Source: Pelobates cultripes
Taxonomy: Eukaryota > Chordata > Amphibia > Anura > Pelobatidae
NCBI GenBank assembly: GCA_933207985.1
Contig: OW240921.1
Span: 106,339,855-106,403,854, forward strand
Reading direction: 5' to 3'
Length of the DNA: 64,000 nt
Position numbers and translations under genes: made by a program. Shown here piece after piece: positions 22,101 through 29,498 of the stretch. Under the pieces are notes generated by a model. That model did not search any database. It was not told the origin of the DNA and worked only from the letters and a program-made list of their open reading frames with translations. Position 1 is the stretch's first letter. Every line of letters starts with the position of its first letter.

Positions 22101-24716
22101 CTCCATGTCCATTAGTTGTTCTCTCCCCTCCATGTCCCTTAATGGTCCTCTCCCCTCCCCTTCCTGTCCATAAGCGGTCCTCTTCTCTGTCCCTTAGTGT
22201 TCCTCTCCCCTCCCCTGTCCCTTGGTGTTCCTCTCCCCCCTCCGCTTTCCTAAGTGTTCCTCTCCCCCCCATCCCATAGTAATCCTCTCCCTACCCTGTC
22301 CCATAGTGTTCTTTCTCCCACCCCCCTGTCCCATAGTGTCCCATAGTGTTCTTTCTCCTCCCCCACACTCTCCTCCCGCACACTCTCCTCCCATCCCATA
22401 GTGTTCCTTCCCCCCAACCCCGTCCCTTAGTGCCACTCTCTCTCCCCCCCCCCATTCCCCTGGTCCCGATGTGTCTCCTGCCTTTCTTGTAGCATGGCCG
22501 AGTAGAGCAGTGTGCACCGCGGTACAGGAGCTTCATTTTCCTGTACCCGGCCGGACTGACAGGAAGTGCTCTCTCAGTGAGCACTTCCTTTCAGTCCGGC
22601 CGGGTACATGACACAAAAGTTCCTGTACTGCGGTGCGCACTGCTCTGCTCGGCCACGCTACACAGAGTGCCTGGCAGGACGGAGCGCTGTGCGCCCACCT
22701 CCTGCCGATCACTCCAATCTAGCACTCCCAGAGCTGGTGCGCTCTAAGGCGGCCGCTTGTGCCATCTTATGGACGTGCTGGCCCTGTCCATGAGTTTACC
22801 TCCTGACTTGTTCAGGGTATTATGTCACGGGGTCTTTTTGGCCAGCTTCTTCTGCCTCTTGCCTGTGTCCCTTTCCCTCTCTTTCTCTCAGGGTTCTATG
22901 TGGGCCTTGCCAGTTTGGTTGGGTGGCCTATACCTTTGCTTTTGCCGGGATTTGCTGCTTTTCTGTTTATGGCCCTGGATCCGACGCTTCTTATCATGAT
23001 GCGAGGCGTCTGCCTAAAAGACACTGCAAAGTGTCTTCCAAAACCCTCAAAAGCAAGGGTAAAGTCCCACTGCCAAGGGACAAGAGGATCTCTACTACAG
23101 ATCGTCAAGAGGATCTCTATTACTCCTCAGCTGAGGAGGACTCTGATTATTTACCTCCAGCCATGGTGATAATTGATGAATATGTCTTCCAATATGTGCA
23201 CCAAAATCACGCATTAGTTATTTTATTAAACTATGCAACGATCGGCATTACACCATAGTGTTGGACTTGCTCCTCCCCTGCCCTGCGTCTGTAGCGTGAC
23301 CGTAACATCTCAGGCGGAGACTGAGTCATGCTAGGGTCACACTGGGGCAGAGGAAAGACTGGGCTGATAGGCTCCTCCTAGTCAGTGTAGCCGGTGCATG
23401 TCAGTCACAAGCTGTGACAAAGCTTTCCTTTGAAGGTGGATAATTGTGGAGGTCTCTCTCTTCAGTTGTCCCCACAAGCCACAGCTGAGCCTTTAAAATG
23501 TGCAGCCACATATACAGTGCCCCCATCCAGATATACAGCTCCCCCCAGCCATCTAAATGTATTATTGCTATACAAATCATCATACAATGCCCCCAGGCTG
23601 TATACCTGGATAAGGGGGTGCGGTATGAAGATTTGTATAATTATAATAAAATGATATGGCTGGGGGGCCCTGTGTACCTGGATGGGGGTGCTGTATAAAG
23701 ATTTGTATGATAATAAAATTATTTGGCTGGGAGGCAAATAATAAAATGATTTGGCTGGGAGGCAATGACCCCCCTCAGCCATATCATTATATTATAGTAA
23801 TATAACATATAATATCGTAAATCATGTGTCTAATGTATATTTTTGTAATATAGGCATTAAGGGACTTGTATTGCAGTAGGTAGTTTTATTTTGTTATAAT
23901 AACAGGAGGATTTGAGCATATGTTATGTAAAAATGTCAAATATAATATTCGAATACTTCAGTATTTATGTTTCAAAAACTTGAATGGCAATTGTAGTACT
24001 TTTATATTTTTGTGATTTGCTGTGAAGATGCCCAATAAATTATAATTAAATATATATATATATATATATATATGCACCATTTATATAAAATAAAAAAAAT
24101 CAATTAAATTATGACAATCTGTATTCACGTTTAGTATTGGATAAAGCTTGTAACAACTGTTAACAGGGAGCCAAAACCTACATCTGATTTATGTTTTCAC
24201 ACCTTACAAATACATATTTGTTATATAGAAGCGATAAGTAAACTTAATATCACAAGTCCTGAGATTTGATAATTATGTCTGCACATTTTTCCAAATTAAT
24301 TCCCTGTATTTATTGTGTCAATAAAAATATATTACCTTTTTAGAACTTTATTTCTTTGTAGCTATCCACTGTCAGTTTGACTGTATGAATTGGTTGCCCC
24401 GTACTTGTCGTTCTAATTTTGAGTTTGTAGCTTATGTTTATTGTTTTCGATTCCAGAGAGTCTCTGCAATTCCAGAGAAAAAGCTTTGGACTGCTCTGAC
24501 GATCCACTGATGAGTCTAATTCTAGAAGAAGTTACCTCGATCCGCTTGCAGATGGAGGGTTTAGCATCTGAAGAGTTGTGGCATACACGGTGGCTCAAGC
24601 TTTGTTACAAACTAGATAGTCTTTTATTCCGAGCTTACCTTATTCTCTTCACAGCTTACGCTGCCACCCTCAGCCTACTATGGTGGACTTGGAGTGCTTA
24701 TGATGTATCTAGCTAA
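1036..24716 (+). CDS. HTR3B: 5-hydroxytryptamine receptor 3B, exons 4-9 (5' part outside window)
   Basis: Six exons (1036-1145, 8715-8884, 10358-10515, 17173-17383, 18630-18830, 24457-24716) join in one frame to give 369 residues and a TAA stop. The product is a Cys-loop pentameric ligand-gated cation channel subunit of the plasma membrane. Seen in order: loop A (IWVPDI), the Cys-loop (two Cys with 13 residues between), M1, the M2 pore helix with B-type residues (VGYTVFRVNM), M3, a cytoplasmic loop, the MA helix and M4. Known for the family: 5-HT3B does not form channels alone but assembles with 5-HT3A and raises conductance. B rather than A identity rests on FLNDSEWELLS, ETYAFPFD, Arg at M2 15' and the absence of the three MA-helix arginines of 5-HT3A. 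Exons 1-3 (signal peptide and N-terminus) must lie upstream. HTR3A follows 27.4 kb downstream on the same strand. No frameshift or internal stop is seen. Confidence 0.95.
1261..1385. repeat. T- and TC-rich low-complexity tract
   Basis: A poly-T run (1269-1282) is followed by imperfect TC/TG repeats within HTR3B intron 4. It is simple sequence with no coding content. Confidence 0.8.
1390..1832. repeat. Copy A of a local intronic duplication
   Basis: Alignable by eye to 7725-8180: shared blocks include TTTCATTTTACAG, AATAACTTATTA, ACACATATAAGGTGGAGAA, CATGTAGCAACTCTT and GCAATCTTTTAGGT, in the same order and spacing. Both copies run directly into a TTAA miniature element. The copy is moderately diverged, so the duplication is old. 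Confidence 0.8.
1967..2103. repeat. DIRS inverted terminal repeat, window-left copy
   Basis: 137 bp that is the near-perfect reverse complement of 7201-7338. Shared blocks include TTGCATTGACTTTCTTTACT and TTTAACCAATCAGAAAAC. Differences are scattered substitutions and a small variable patch at about 1979-1985. Confidence 0.92.
2562..2626. repeat. DIRS internal complementary region
   Basis: Two abutting segments. 2562-2591 is the reverse complement of 1932-1962, just outside the left terminal repeat (shared TTAGTACACTACGTTAGC). 2592-2626 matches the reverse complement of the opposite outer end at about 7313-7350 (shared ATTTTACCAC, GACAGGAGGC, ATTTTGCA). In known DIRS elements such a region bridges both ends to make the circular intermediate. 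Confidence 0.85.
2775..3041 (-). pseudogene. DIRS tyrosine recombinase, N-terminal remnant
   Basis: 88-residue open frame. The stretch WDSWAPGTRRSYLTAWNKW is typical of the N-terminal core-binding part of DIRS/Ngaro-type tyrosine recombinases. It lies directly downstream (minus strand) of the RNase H region, as expected. The catalytic domain (Arg...His-x-x-Arg...Tyr) is not present: only about 150 bp separate the ORF from the internal complementary region, so most of the recombinase is deleted. Confidence 0.75.
3058..3555 (-). pseudogene. DIRS RNase H domain
   Basis: 165-residue open frame with RNase H hallmarks: VELDASLWGWGA (first catalytic Asp), CLELIAG (Glu) and LLRMDNISAVQYIN (second Asp). 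It degrades the RNA strand of the RNA-DNA hybrid during retrotransposon copying. It overlaps the reverse transcriptase frame slightly and is in a different frame, so the polyprotein is broken. Confidence 0.85.
3543..4344 (-). pseudogene. DIRS reverse transcriptase, frameshifted
   Basis: Three overlapping minus-strand frames (4344-4036, 4210-3926, 4085-3543) together cover the polymerase. 4210-3926 carries the fingers/palm part (FHPVINLRQL, DWFTRLDLRDAYLSVPV with a catalytic Asp). 4085-3543 carries the palm motif CIIYLDDLLLY (YLDD box) and QIAQFLGFEID. The frames must be joined by frameshifts, so this copy is inactive. Confidence 0.88.
4616..5426 (-). pseudogene. DIRS Gag-like region
   Basis: Two frames. 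5426-4932 has FDPWTIRHPWSSELPTHLAK and an Arg-Leu-Arg-Ala-Glu-Phe-Pro-Gln-Pro run, resembling the conserved core of DIRS Gag-like proteins. 4900-4616 continues with an Ala/Leu/Ser-rich segment. The first frame goes out of register near 5060. Further upstream pieces (5754-5481) may be the N-terminal part. No zinc knuckle was seen. Confidence 0.7.
5755..7200. other. DIRS leader region, no supported ORF
   Basis: Non-coding stretch between the Gag-like region and the window-right terminal repeat; the element's 5' leader on the minus strand. Overlapping short ORFs on both strands here show no family resemblance. Direct repeats occur: 6836-6960 and 7008-7130 share blocks such as GTTAGATA-TTAAGTACAGG and TAACAGTA-ATAAA. 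Confidence 0.55.
7201..7338. repeat. DIRS inverted terminal repeat, window-right copy
   Basis: 138 bp, reverse complement of 1967-2103. Followed by the outer extension GTGGTAAAATTATG and then the interrupted host miniature element. Confidence 0.92.
7515..8180. repeat. Copy B of the local intronic duplication
   Basis: 7515-7722 resembles 500-670 (shared TTTTCCCAAATCTTTCTT, and GAA-TTCG-AAGCC before TTTTATTTTCA). 7725-8180 resembles 1390-1832. The equivalent of about 670-1390, which holds exon 4 in copy A, is absent here. Confidence 0.72.
8181..8637. mobile_element. TTAA miniature element, near-complete copy
   Basis: Bounded by TTAA at 8181-8184 and 8634-8637. The ends are inverted repeats (left TTTAGCTTAATAAAGCAGTTTT, right AAACTGCTTAATTAAGCTAAA). 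It is the same family as 49167-49706. The TTAA target fits a piggyBac-like mobiliser, which is inference. It ends 77 bp before HTR3B exon 5. Confidence 0.75.
8715..8884 (+). CDS. HTR3B: HTR3B exon 5
   Basis: 170 bp, the constant exon 5 length of this family. Acceptor TTCTTGCAG at 8706-8714, donor GTAATG at 8885. It encodes FVEDGKTPDLPYVYV, the loop E region NYKPMQVVSACNLE and the Cys-loop (CNLETYAFPFDIQNC), with a glycosylation sequon NCS. Where 5-HT3A has the loop B Trp (TSWLHT), this gene has Cys (SSCLHT). Confidence 0.96.
8885..10357 (+). other. HTR3B intron 5, nothing further recognised
   Basis: AT-rich intron sequence with GT donor and a TTTTTCCTTGCTATTGCAG acceptor. No transposon ends, tandem repeats or coding signal were recognised. 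Confidence 0.6.
10358..10515 (+). CDS. HTR3B: HTR3B exon 6
   Basis: 158 bp, acceptor ATTGCAG at 10351-10357, donor GTATGT at 10516. It encodes VNDLNISISRSYEKIKEDKS, FLNDSEWELLSV and GGSFAQVQFN: extracellular loops F and C just before M1. FLNDSEWELLS and the FAQ-QFN ending are characteristic of 5-HT3B. Sequons NIS and NDS are present. It ends in phase 0. Confidence 0.96.
10735..11980 (-). mobile_element. Antisense retroelement fragment with poly-T start
   Basis: Poly-T at 10735-10790 followed by AAATTCTTTATTTTTATTG reads on the minus strand like a retroelement 3' end (AATAAA then poly-A). Further in, overlapping minus-strand frames (11994-11695, 11806-11507, 11532-11296) give a Pro/Arg-rich peptide with a coiled-coil-like stretch (DDMLERLDALLEAFWRKLGE). 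This could be a LINE ORF1 or gag-like remnant, but the family was not recognised. The Tc1 element sits at its distal end. Confidence 0.4.
10962..11132. repeat. Tandem repeat, unit about 60 bp, three copies
   Basis: Three imperfect copies containing GTGTCTTGTG, TAAACAGGCTGGGTA, TGTTAGCA-TAGTG. It lies inside the antisense retroelement fragment, consistent with 3'-UTR repeats of that element. Confidence 0.75.
11981..13344 (+). mobile_element. Tc1-like DNA transposon, degenerate
   Basis: Inverted repeats of about 75 bp: left CTGTGATTTGTCATA and CAGCTCATGAAAACCCCAAA, right the reverse complement. The left arm lacks about 7 bp present on the right. A TA precedes the left end (11979-11980); the right flank is CT, probably a mutated TA. 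It encodes one broken transposase. It is inserted in HTR3B intron 6 in the same direction as the gene. Confidence 0.9.
12182..13187 (+). pseudogene. Tc1-family transposase pseudogene
   Basis: It starts MGKTADLTVVQKTIID with a helix-turn-helix (KEVGCSQSAVSKHI). The frame continues to about 12587, where one extra base shifts it. It resumes as AQWSKVLFSDEC (first catalytic Asp), LIWGAMSSAGVGPL and FIFQQDLAPAHT (second Asp). A TAG at 12933-12935 replaces an expected Trp codon. The third catalytic acidic position reads NPIKNLWG, so the expected Glu is Lys. It ends QTKY-stop at 13187. Frameshift, nonsense change and catalytic substitution make it inactive. Confidence 0.9.
13626..13912. mobile_element. 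Tc1-like element 5' fragment
   Basis: Begins CACTGAACAAAATTATAAAC and contains CAAAGATCTAAGACTTTTTC, TGTGTTAGTGAGCACTTCTC and CTCACAGGTGTGGCATATCA. I recognise this as the 5' terminal region of a Tc1-like family found with high similarity in fish, lampreys and amphibians. Only about 285 bp remain; no transposase follows. Confidence 0.65.
13913..17172 (+). other. HTR3B intron 6, remainder
   Basis: No exon, transposon end or tandem array was recognised apart from a short poly-G run near 16518-16527. The minus-strand ORF at 15720-15376 has no family resemblance. The acceptor before exon 7 is TTTATTTTTCAG. Confidence 0.55.
17173..17383 (+). CDS. HTR3B: HTR3B exon 7
   Basis: 211 bp, donor GTAAGT at 17384. 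It encodes the end of the extracellular domain (LVIRRRPL), M1 (LLYIVSILLPSIMLMTVDL), the M1-M2 linker with PPNSG, the M2 pore helix (TRIMFKTSILVGYTVFRVNM) and the start of M3 (TPLIG). The M2 -1' position is Thr rather than the Glu of 5-HT3A, 9' is Val rather than Leu, and 15' is Arg. These are B-subunit features. Confidence 0.97.
17384..18629 (+). other. HTR3B intron 7
   Basis: The donor is GTAAGT and the acceptor follows a TTTTTTTAG tract. It contains a GC-richer stretch at about 17600-17880 that looks repeat-derived, including a short palindrome at 17847-17877 (ATCCAATCCTTTCC...GGAAAGGATTGGAT), and the foldback element at 18027-18333. Confidence 0.6.
18027..18333. mobile_element. Foldback element with 9-bp target duplication
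   Basis: A 307-bp near-palindrome beginning TAGTGATGTCC and ending GGACATCACT. It is flanked by direct repeats GTTCCTGAC at 18018-18026 and 18334-18342. Both strands encode almost the same 60-residue shadow peptide, which shows the symmetry. Shared modules (GAACCGTTCGG-type ends, TTTACTCAATGATGA, CAGTCAGCAGACACATTCCA) recur at 63247-63500. The 9-bp duplication would fit a Mutator-like class, but that assignment is tentative. Confidence 0.85.
18630..18830 (+). CDS. HTR3B: HTR3B exon 8
   Basis: 201 bp, acceptor TTTTTTTAG at 18621-18629, donor GTATTG at 18831. It completes M3 (GIFFVVCMALMVLSLGKSIMVIRFL) and starts the large cytoplasmic loop, which is acidic then Ser/Thr/Asn-rich. It ends in phase 1. 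Confidence 0.95.
18956..19420. mobile_element. TTAA miniature element (AAAGGACCACTATAGG family)
   Basis: Starts after TTAA at 18956-18959 with AAAGGACCACTATAGGCACC and ends GGCACTATAGTGGTCCTTTA. The first 60 bp hold an internal palindrome (CCAGACCACTTCA...TGAAGTGGTCTGG). Relatives are at 30163-30664 and 36929-37506. The right-end TTAA is mutated to TTTAGC. Confidence 0.85.
19421..21324 (+). other. HTR3B intron 8, unassigned part
   Basis: AT-rich sequence without recognised transposon ends, arrays or exons. Short ORFs on both strands show no family resemblance. Confidence 0.5.
21325..21470. repeat. DIRS-like terminal repeat remnant
   Basis: Shares an ordered set of blocks with the DIRS terminal repeats at 1967-2103: GGCAGGAG, ATATTTTGCATTACTTTCTT, TACT then AGCAGCAA, and an AACCAATAAACAG part. 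It appears to be one terminal repeat of a second, related DIRS element in + orientation. The mate was not found. Confidence 0.5.
21640..22470. repeat. C/T-rich minisatellite
   Basis: Long pyrimidine-rich array with an irregular unit of about 25-35 bp, e.g. CCCCTCCATGTCC then TTAGTGTTC. The best-ordered part is 22025-22440. Long ORFs across it (e.g. 21710-22279) are a by-product of the repeat. A similar array on the opposite strand lies at 40130-40920. Confidence 0.85.
22491..22669. repeat. Large GC-rich inverted repeat (hairpin)
   Basis: Arms of about 90 bp meet almost without a spacer near 22580 (AGTGCTCTCTCA / GTGAGCACTTCC). Shared arm blocks include ACCCGGCCGGACTG with CAGTCCGGCCGGGT, and GCGCACTGCTCTGC with GTAGAGCAGTGTGC. 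It directly follows the C/T-rich array. No target duplication could be assigned. Confidence 0.85.
22740..23270 (+). other. Possible retroelement Gag fragment
   Basis: Frames at 22822-23169 and 22923-23258 switch register and include a basic stretch (KTLKSKGKVPLP) followed by an acidic one (EDLYYSSAEEDSDYLPP). That basic-then-acidic pattern resembles the N-terminal part of some DIRS Gag-like proteins and fits the nearby DIRS-like terminal repeat. The assignment is weak. Confidence 0.3.
23500..23790. repeat. Short tandem and inverted repeats, about 70-bp unit
   Basis: Repeated blocks TACCTGGAT-GGGGGTG, AAGATTTGTAT and AAAATGATTTGGCTGGGAGG occur in direct copies at about 23600-23765. Their reverse complements occur at 23515-23580 and after 23765 (CCCCCAGCC-AT). 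It is a scrambled minisatellite in intron 8. Confidence 0.7.
24049..24073. repeat. (TA)n microsatellite
   Basis: An uninterrupted TA run of about 12 units within AT-rich intron 8 sequence. Confidence 0.9.
24457..24716 (+). CDS. HTR3B: HTR3B exon 9 (terminal coding exon)
   Basis: Acceptor GATTCCAG ends at 24456. It encodes the end of the cytoplasmic loop, the MA helix (SLILEEVTSIRLQMEG... to WLKLCYKLDSLLF), M4 (RAYLILFTAYAATLSLLWWTW) and ends SAYDVSS with TAA at 24714-24716. Aligned on SIR and W-L, the 5-HT3A arginines R432, R436 and R440 correspond to Leu, Glu and Thr here. Confidence 0.96.
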
Positions 24717-26516
24717 CTTTAACAGGCGACCCCGACATTGCATATTTAACTATTACCATTGTATTAGACCAAATTATAATTCATATCCTACGAAAGAACT
24801 AAGAATCTAATTATAGTGTCTGGTAATTCCAGGATTTACTGTAGGCTTACAAAAAAGAAACTCAACTTACATTCCATCTATCATAATCTTTCTTAAGTGC
24901 ATGTAATTATATATGTAAATATTGTATTATTAAAATGAGATGTAAAAAAATGGATTTTTTTTCAAATTTTTCTTTCTTAATGCACGTATTGCTAATAAAT
25001 GTCACTGCAGCCCAAATGACAGTTACATTAGTTTTTTTTTTTTTGGTCTTTTTCGTTTAGAAGTAAATTACAGGAAATCACGCTTAAAGATTTTGACTCC
25101 CAACACTTCCAGCCTCGTACTGTTGTTCCATTATTGGAAATGGAGTTCTGGACAGCTGGAGAGTCCCTGATTGCCAATCCTTGAGTTCATAGTTAATTTC
25201 CACTCGTCTTCTTATTATCTAATTTCATGGAAAATTACTTTCGGCTGCCATTTCTCCCAGTTCTGCTATATAAATTGATACATTTTGTAATGGTGTTTGA
25301 GCATTACCGTGAGCAACATGTCAAACGCAAGAAGGACAGTTAATCACATGGATCCCTCAATATTTTATGTAATCCCAATAAGTTAAATTACAAGCACTGA
25401 GAGGTATTTAATTGAAAAGCTAAATCCTTCTGCATTAAAAAGACTCCATTGATCCATTCTCTGATTTAACATTAGGATCTTAGAAATACTATACCCATCA
25501 ACATATAACCAATGTAGTGTGATGAACTACAGCGCTGAGTCTGTTTAAAGAAAATCCAATGGCGATAAAATACCAGAGCAGCTAGAACTGTAGAACTGTT
25601 TAACCTAGTATTCCTCTGTGAAGTAAAGTTCATTAGTAATGCTAAACAGCCATGCTTTGGGAGGATTTGAAGAAGGAGTAGCTACTATATAAATGGTCCA
25701 ATTCCTATGTGTACAGTGAAGGAAATCCATGCACAAAGCGATTTAAGGTATTTCAAGTGGTCATGGTTCTAGCAGGCTCCTGGAGTTATCTGCGGTTCTG
25801 GGTCAAACTATTTTAGAGTTGCCCCCATGGCCAGTTCCCTCATTTGCAATTCACATTTCTTTATTAGCAATATTAATTTCCTCTGTATTTGGTCGCTAGT
25901 GATAGGCTAAGCAGGGCTTTAATACTCGTAGTCTATTAGAAGCATAACAGATCCGAAGGATTGCAGTAAATATGGTGAGTATACTATGCCTTAAAACAAT
26001 GCAAGCACACAGTGAAAAGTGCTATCAAAACTCACTAAACTACAACTGTACCAATATATTTCAGGAGTTACAGCACATTGTGCCTCTGGTCCCATTTCAG
26101 CAAAATGTTTAGTACATAGCAATAATAAAGTAGATTCTTTTTTTTCTCTCAAATACTCATTCACAGAAGGCAACATCATTCATTTACAAGCATTACAAAC
26201 ATTGATACATAATTATACAATACAATTATGACAATATATATCATCACAAATCTTTATATTAAGAATTATTTCCATACAGTTGTTTAATAATGACAAAGTT
26301 TGCAAATATTTAAACAAATATATAAATCTCTCTTGGTTGTACTCTCCCCTTCCTCTCTTTCTCTCTTTTTTTTTGTATTAACCCTTTGCTGAGTATCAAA
26401 CAATAAATATTGGAAAAATATTTTGCAAATGATTTGTTTAAAAGAATTGTTAAATAATAAAAAATTGTAGTCTATTTTTGACCACGCAAGATGAATTCTG
26501 CCCAAATGGTTTATTG
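24717..26516 (+). other. HTR3B 3' UTR and start of intergenic region
   Basis: AT-rich DNA downstream of the stop. A candidate polyadenylation signal AATAAA is at 24994-24999, followed by T-rich DNA at about 25028-25055. Nothing else was recognised up to the SINE-like sequence at 26517. Confidence 0.5.
24994..24999 (+). terminator. Candidate HTR3B polyadenylation signal
   Basis: AATAAA 278 bp after the stop codon, followed within 35-60 bp by a long T run. It is plausible only; AT-rich DNA contains other such hexamers by chance. Confidence 0.35.
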
Positions 26517-26670
26517 AATGTAAGCTCATTGAGCAGGGCCCTCCACCCCCTCTGTTCCTGTACGTCCAGTTGTCTGGTTACAATTACATGCCTGTTAGTC
26601 CACCCATTGTACAGCGCTATGGAATCTGATGGCGCTATATAAATAATAAAATAATAATAATAATAATTGA
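26517..26670 (+). repeat. SINE/LINE-tail repeat ending in an (ATA)n tail
   Basis: Contains TAAGCTCATTGAGCAGGGCC, then TGTACAGCGCTATGGAATCT and GGCGCTATATAAATAATAAA. This is a widespread fish/amphibian SINE or L2/CR1-type 3' end. A diverged copy is at 40931-41070 and a partial copy at 27360. Confidence 0.65.
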
Positions 26671-26802
26671 GATCTGGGGATTATGATGTTTGCAGTCTTT
26701 TGTTTTTCACCTGTTAAGGACTGCAACAGATTTAAACAGGTTAATTTTTTGAATTTACGACAGAAGAAAAATAATGTATGAATATAAATATCTGACCATC
26801 AT
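26581..26802. repeat. Direct duplication, copy 1 (222 bp)
   Basis: Nearly identical over 222 bp to 27360-27581, including non-repeat sequence beyond the SINE tail (GAGATCTGGGGATTATGATG, CACCTGTTAAGGACTGCAAC). That shows a segmental duplication, not two separate insertions. Confidence 0.92.
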
Positions 26803-27359
26803 AGAAAATAAACAAAAAAAGAAAAAAATGTCATTCTACCTGTGTATGATTTACTGAGAAGATTGTAGGTTAAAAAGTAACTTTTAATAAATAAATATAA
26901 AATAAAAATATAAAAAAATATATAAAAAAAATATATATAATATGAACAGCAGGAGTAAATGGAGACTATACAGCGAGTAAAACTCTGTGACTACTTATAC
27001 AAGCTGTAAAAGTGTATACATAATAACACTAATGCTAAAGCAATACTGTTTAGCTACAATATAACAGTGTATTCCCAAGTAATAGAAGTGATACTATATT
27101 ATATATCACTAATAGCTGTAACAAGAGGGGGGGAGATAAGACAACTGCTAAACCAGTGCTGTCAATAGTTAAAAGATATGGATAAGTGAATCCCTTCATG
27201 ATAGTACAACTAACGACATGGGTTAACTCCACATACAATAATTGATAATGTTCTATGGTGCTTAACCTCGAAAAGATCAAAGATAATGGTTCAGCTAAGA
27301 CAGATTTCTGACAGACGGCGATTAGCCAGTTAAATATCACAAAGCCTGCCTAGATCATA

Positions 27360-27581
27360 CAATTACATGTCTGTAAGTCCACCCATTGTACAGCGCTATC
27401 GAATCTGATGGTGTTATATAAACAATAAAATAATAATACTAATAATTGAGATCTGGGGATTATGATGTTCGCAGTCTTTTGTTTTTCACCTGTTAAGGAC
27501 TGCAACAGATTTAAACAGGTTAATTTTTTTAATTTACTACAGAAGAAAAATAATATATGAATAGAAATATCTGACCATCAT
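27360..27581. repeat. Direct duplication, copy 2 (222 bp)
   Basis: Second copy of 26581-26802. It starts inside the SINE-like tail and ends at CTGACCATCAT in both copies. Offset is about 779 bp. Confidence 0.92.
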
Positions 27582-29004
27582 CACTTAATTTTCCAATGTT
27601 TCCATTTAATGGTAATTTCCGAATAGCAGTAAAATTATAAACTCATTTATAATAATGTAAAACTAAACTATATAACACAAGTCTGTACGTTTTAGTTCTA
27701 AACATAAGTTATATGTTTTTTTCAACATATCTCTCGTATAACTATTTTTCAAATATAGTTGCAACACTCATTTAACATTAGGTGAACGTTATACCATTAT
27801 ACTAGAGGGATATATTGATTTTTTTTCTTTGCTTTTTCTGAATCTCGTTGTGTCTGTTTTCATTTATACCAGAAGCTCTGAAATCTCAATCAGGAGAATA
27901 TTAAGAATATCGTAGACTATATATAAAACTAAATCATTGCTTGAACAGGGGAAATCTATAGCTATCTGGATTCAATTATTTTAACACATCATTCTGAAAT
28001 AGACAGTTAAAAGAAATCTGATATAAAAATATATACCTTCATTGTATTTTTTTTCAATTCTGTGAGTTATATTCGTTCGTCTACTTTTCTGTTTAATCCT
28101 AACCCTAACAAGCAAAATGAAATATAGTCAGTTAAGTATTACGTTCTCTCTTCTGTTAGAGTCTTCATCCCTCTGTTTAGCATAAATTTGGATTTAACGT
28201 CTTCATTTTATTTTGTTCAAATGGAGGTTTCAGTAAAGCTTGGACTATTGTGGTCCTTGAGATTTAGTATGAGAAGCATTTTATGACACACTAGAAGACA
28301 TGAAAAGAGGCTATTTGAATATCTCATAATATTAGCATTAAAAGCAAATTATGATTATACGATGTGATAAAAACTCCAAAGACAGATTAGGAGTATTTAT
28401 TTTCTCAAACCTTCAAAAGAATACAATAAAAAAATTATAATACCTTAAATCTTTATTATTTAACTTAGAATATCACAGTGGGCAATTGAGTTTGCACATC
28501 CTTGTTAAATTACCACACCAAGCCCGATAATGACTTAATCTTAATGAATTTGTTATGTTTGGGGGTCCTGACCACCCTCTTACCGTTTTCAAGTTCTCAT
28601 CACGTTGCCCGTCCATTCTGCCCCTCTTCCAATACATACCTTTCCAAGTCAAGCATTGGCCAGTGATAGCCTGAGAATGTCAACTGTCACTGGTGCCAAA
28701 AGGGAAACTGGAAAAAGAGGGGCTGCACAGACAGAAATAATTGAGATGAAGTTGTTATGGGGCCCACATGCAGTTCCATCTTGGGATTTCTCGATCAGTT
28801 ATAGTAAAAGTAATAGCTATTCAAAATGTTTCAATATGTTTAGCCAATTAGGCAGTCATACTGGCACACTATGACAACCCATCCCCCAGGTACTAGTAGT
28901 CATGCAAGGTTCAGCTGCGCTAATAGCTTATGCAACCTGGTCATCCCATATACATATATGCTAGCCTCAGTGGTCTGTAAAGAAGGAATGGGATGGTAGG
29001 ACTA
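27582..29004. other. Intergenic, nothing recognised
   Basis: AT-rich DNA without identified repeats or coding signal. Confidence 0.5.
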
Positions 29005-29400
29005 TTAAAGGGACACTCCAGAAACCTAAAGAACTTGTGTGAAGAGTGTATCCCCTTTTTTCTTTCTTTACAAAAAGTGCAGATTTCAATAGAAGTTGTT
29101 ATAAACTAACCTTGCTACACTCTCCTCTACCCCCGCTGTCAATCAGACAACTAGTCCTGTTACTTCCTGGTTTAGTTAACTCAGTAGAGCTAAACTCAAG
29201 AGGCAGGAATTGCCCAGAGCATCTGCCTTGCAAAGACTTCTTATTGAGCTGCACTGGGAAGTCTGTGATTGGACAGTCACAGAAAGTATGGGCGAGGTTC
29301 GAAGGGAAGGGCTTGCAAAGGGTGCAGACAAGACTGTAGTACTGATTGTATTTACTTGTACTGACAGTGTCACCACTGATACCCAATTCACATTAAAGTG
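29005..29400. repeat. Interspersed repeat (TTAAAGGGACACTCCAG start)
   Basis: Related to the pieces at 40025-40075 and 41170-41700: shared AAAGTGCAGATTTCAA, ATTACTTCCTGGTTT, CAAGAGGCAG-AATTGCCCAGAGC and GGGAAGTCTGTGATTG. It begins at a TTAA. The right end is not defined. Confidence 0.7.
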
Positions 29401-29498
29401 ATAAAATGTACCTGCCTGATATAGATGCTGTGCTACGAATGTATCTATCGCACACCAAGGATGCATGGTACTGTTGGTGGGAACTTGGTGTTATAACA

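Noticed and set aside
21710..22279. 189-residue ORF of Ser/Pro/Leu
   Set aside because: Low-complexity translation of the C/T-rich array.
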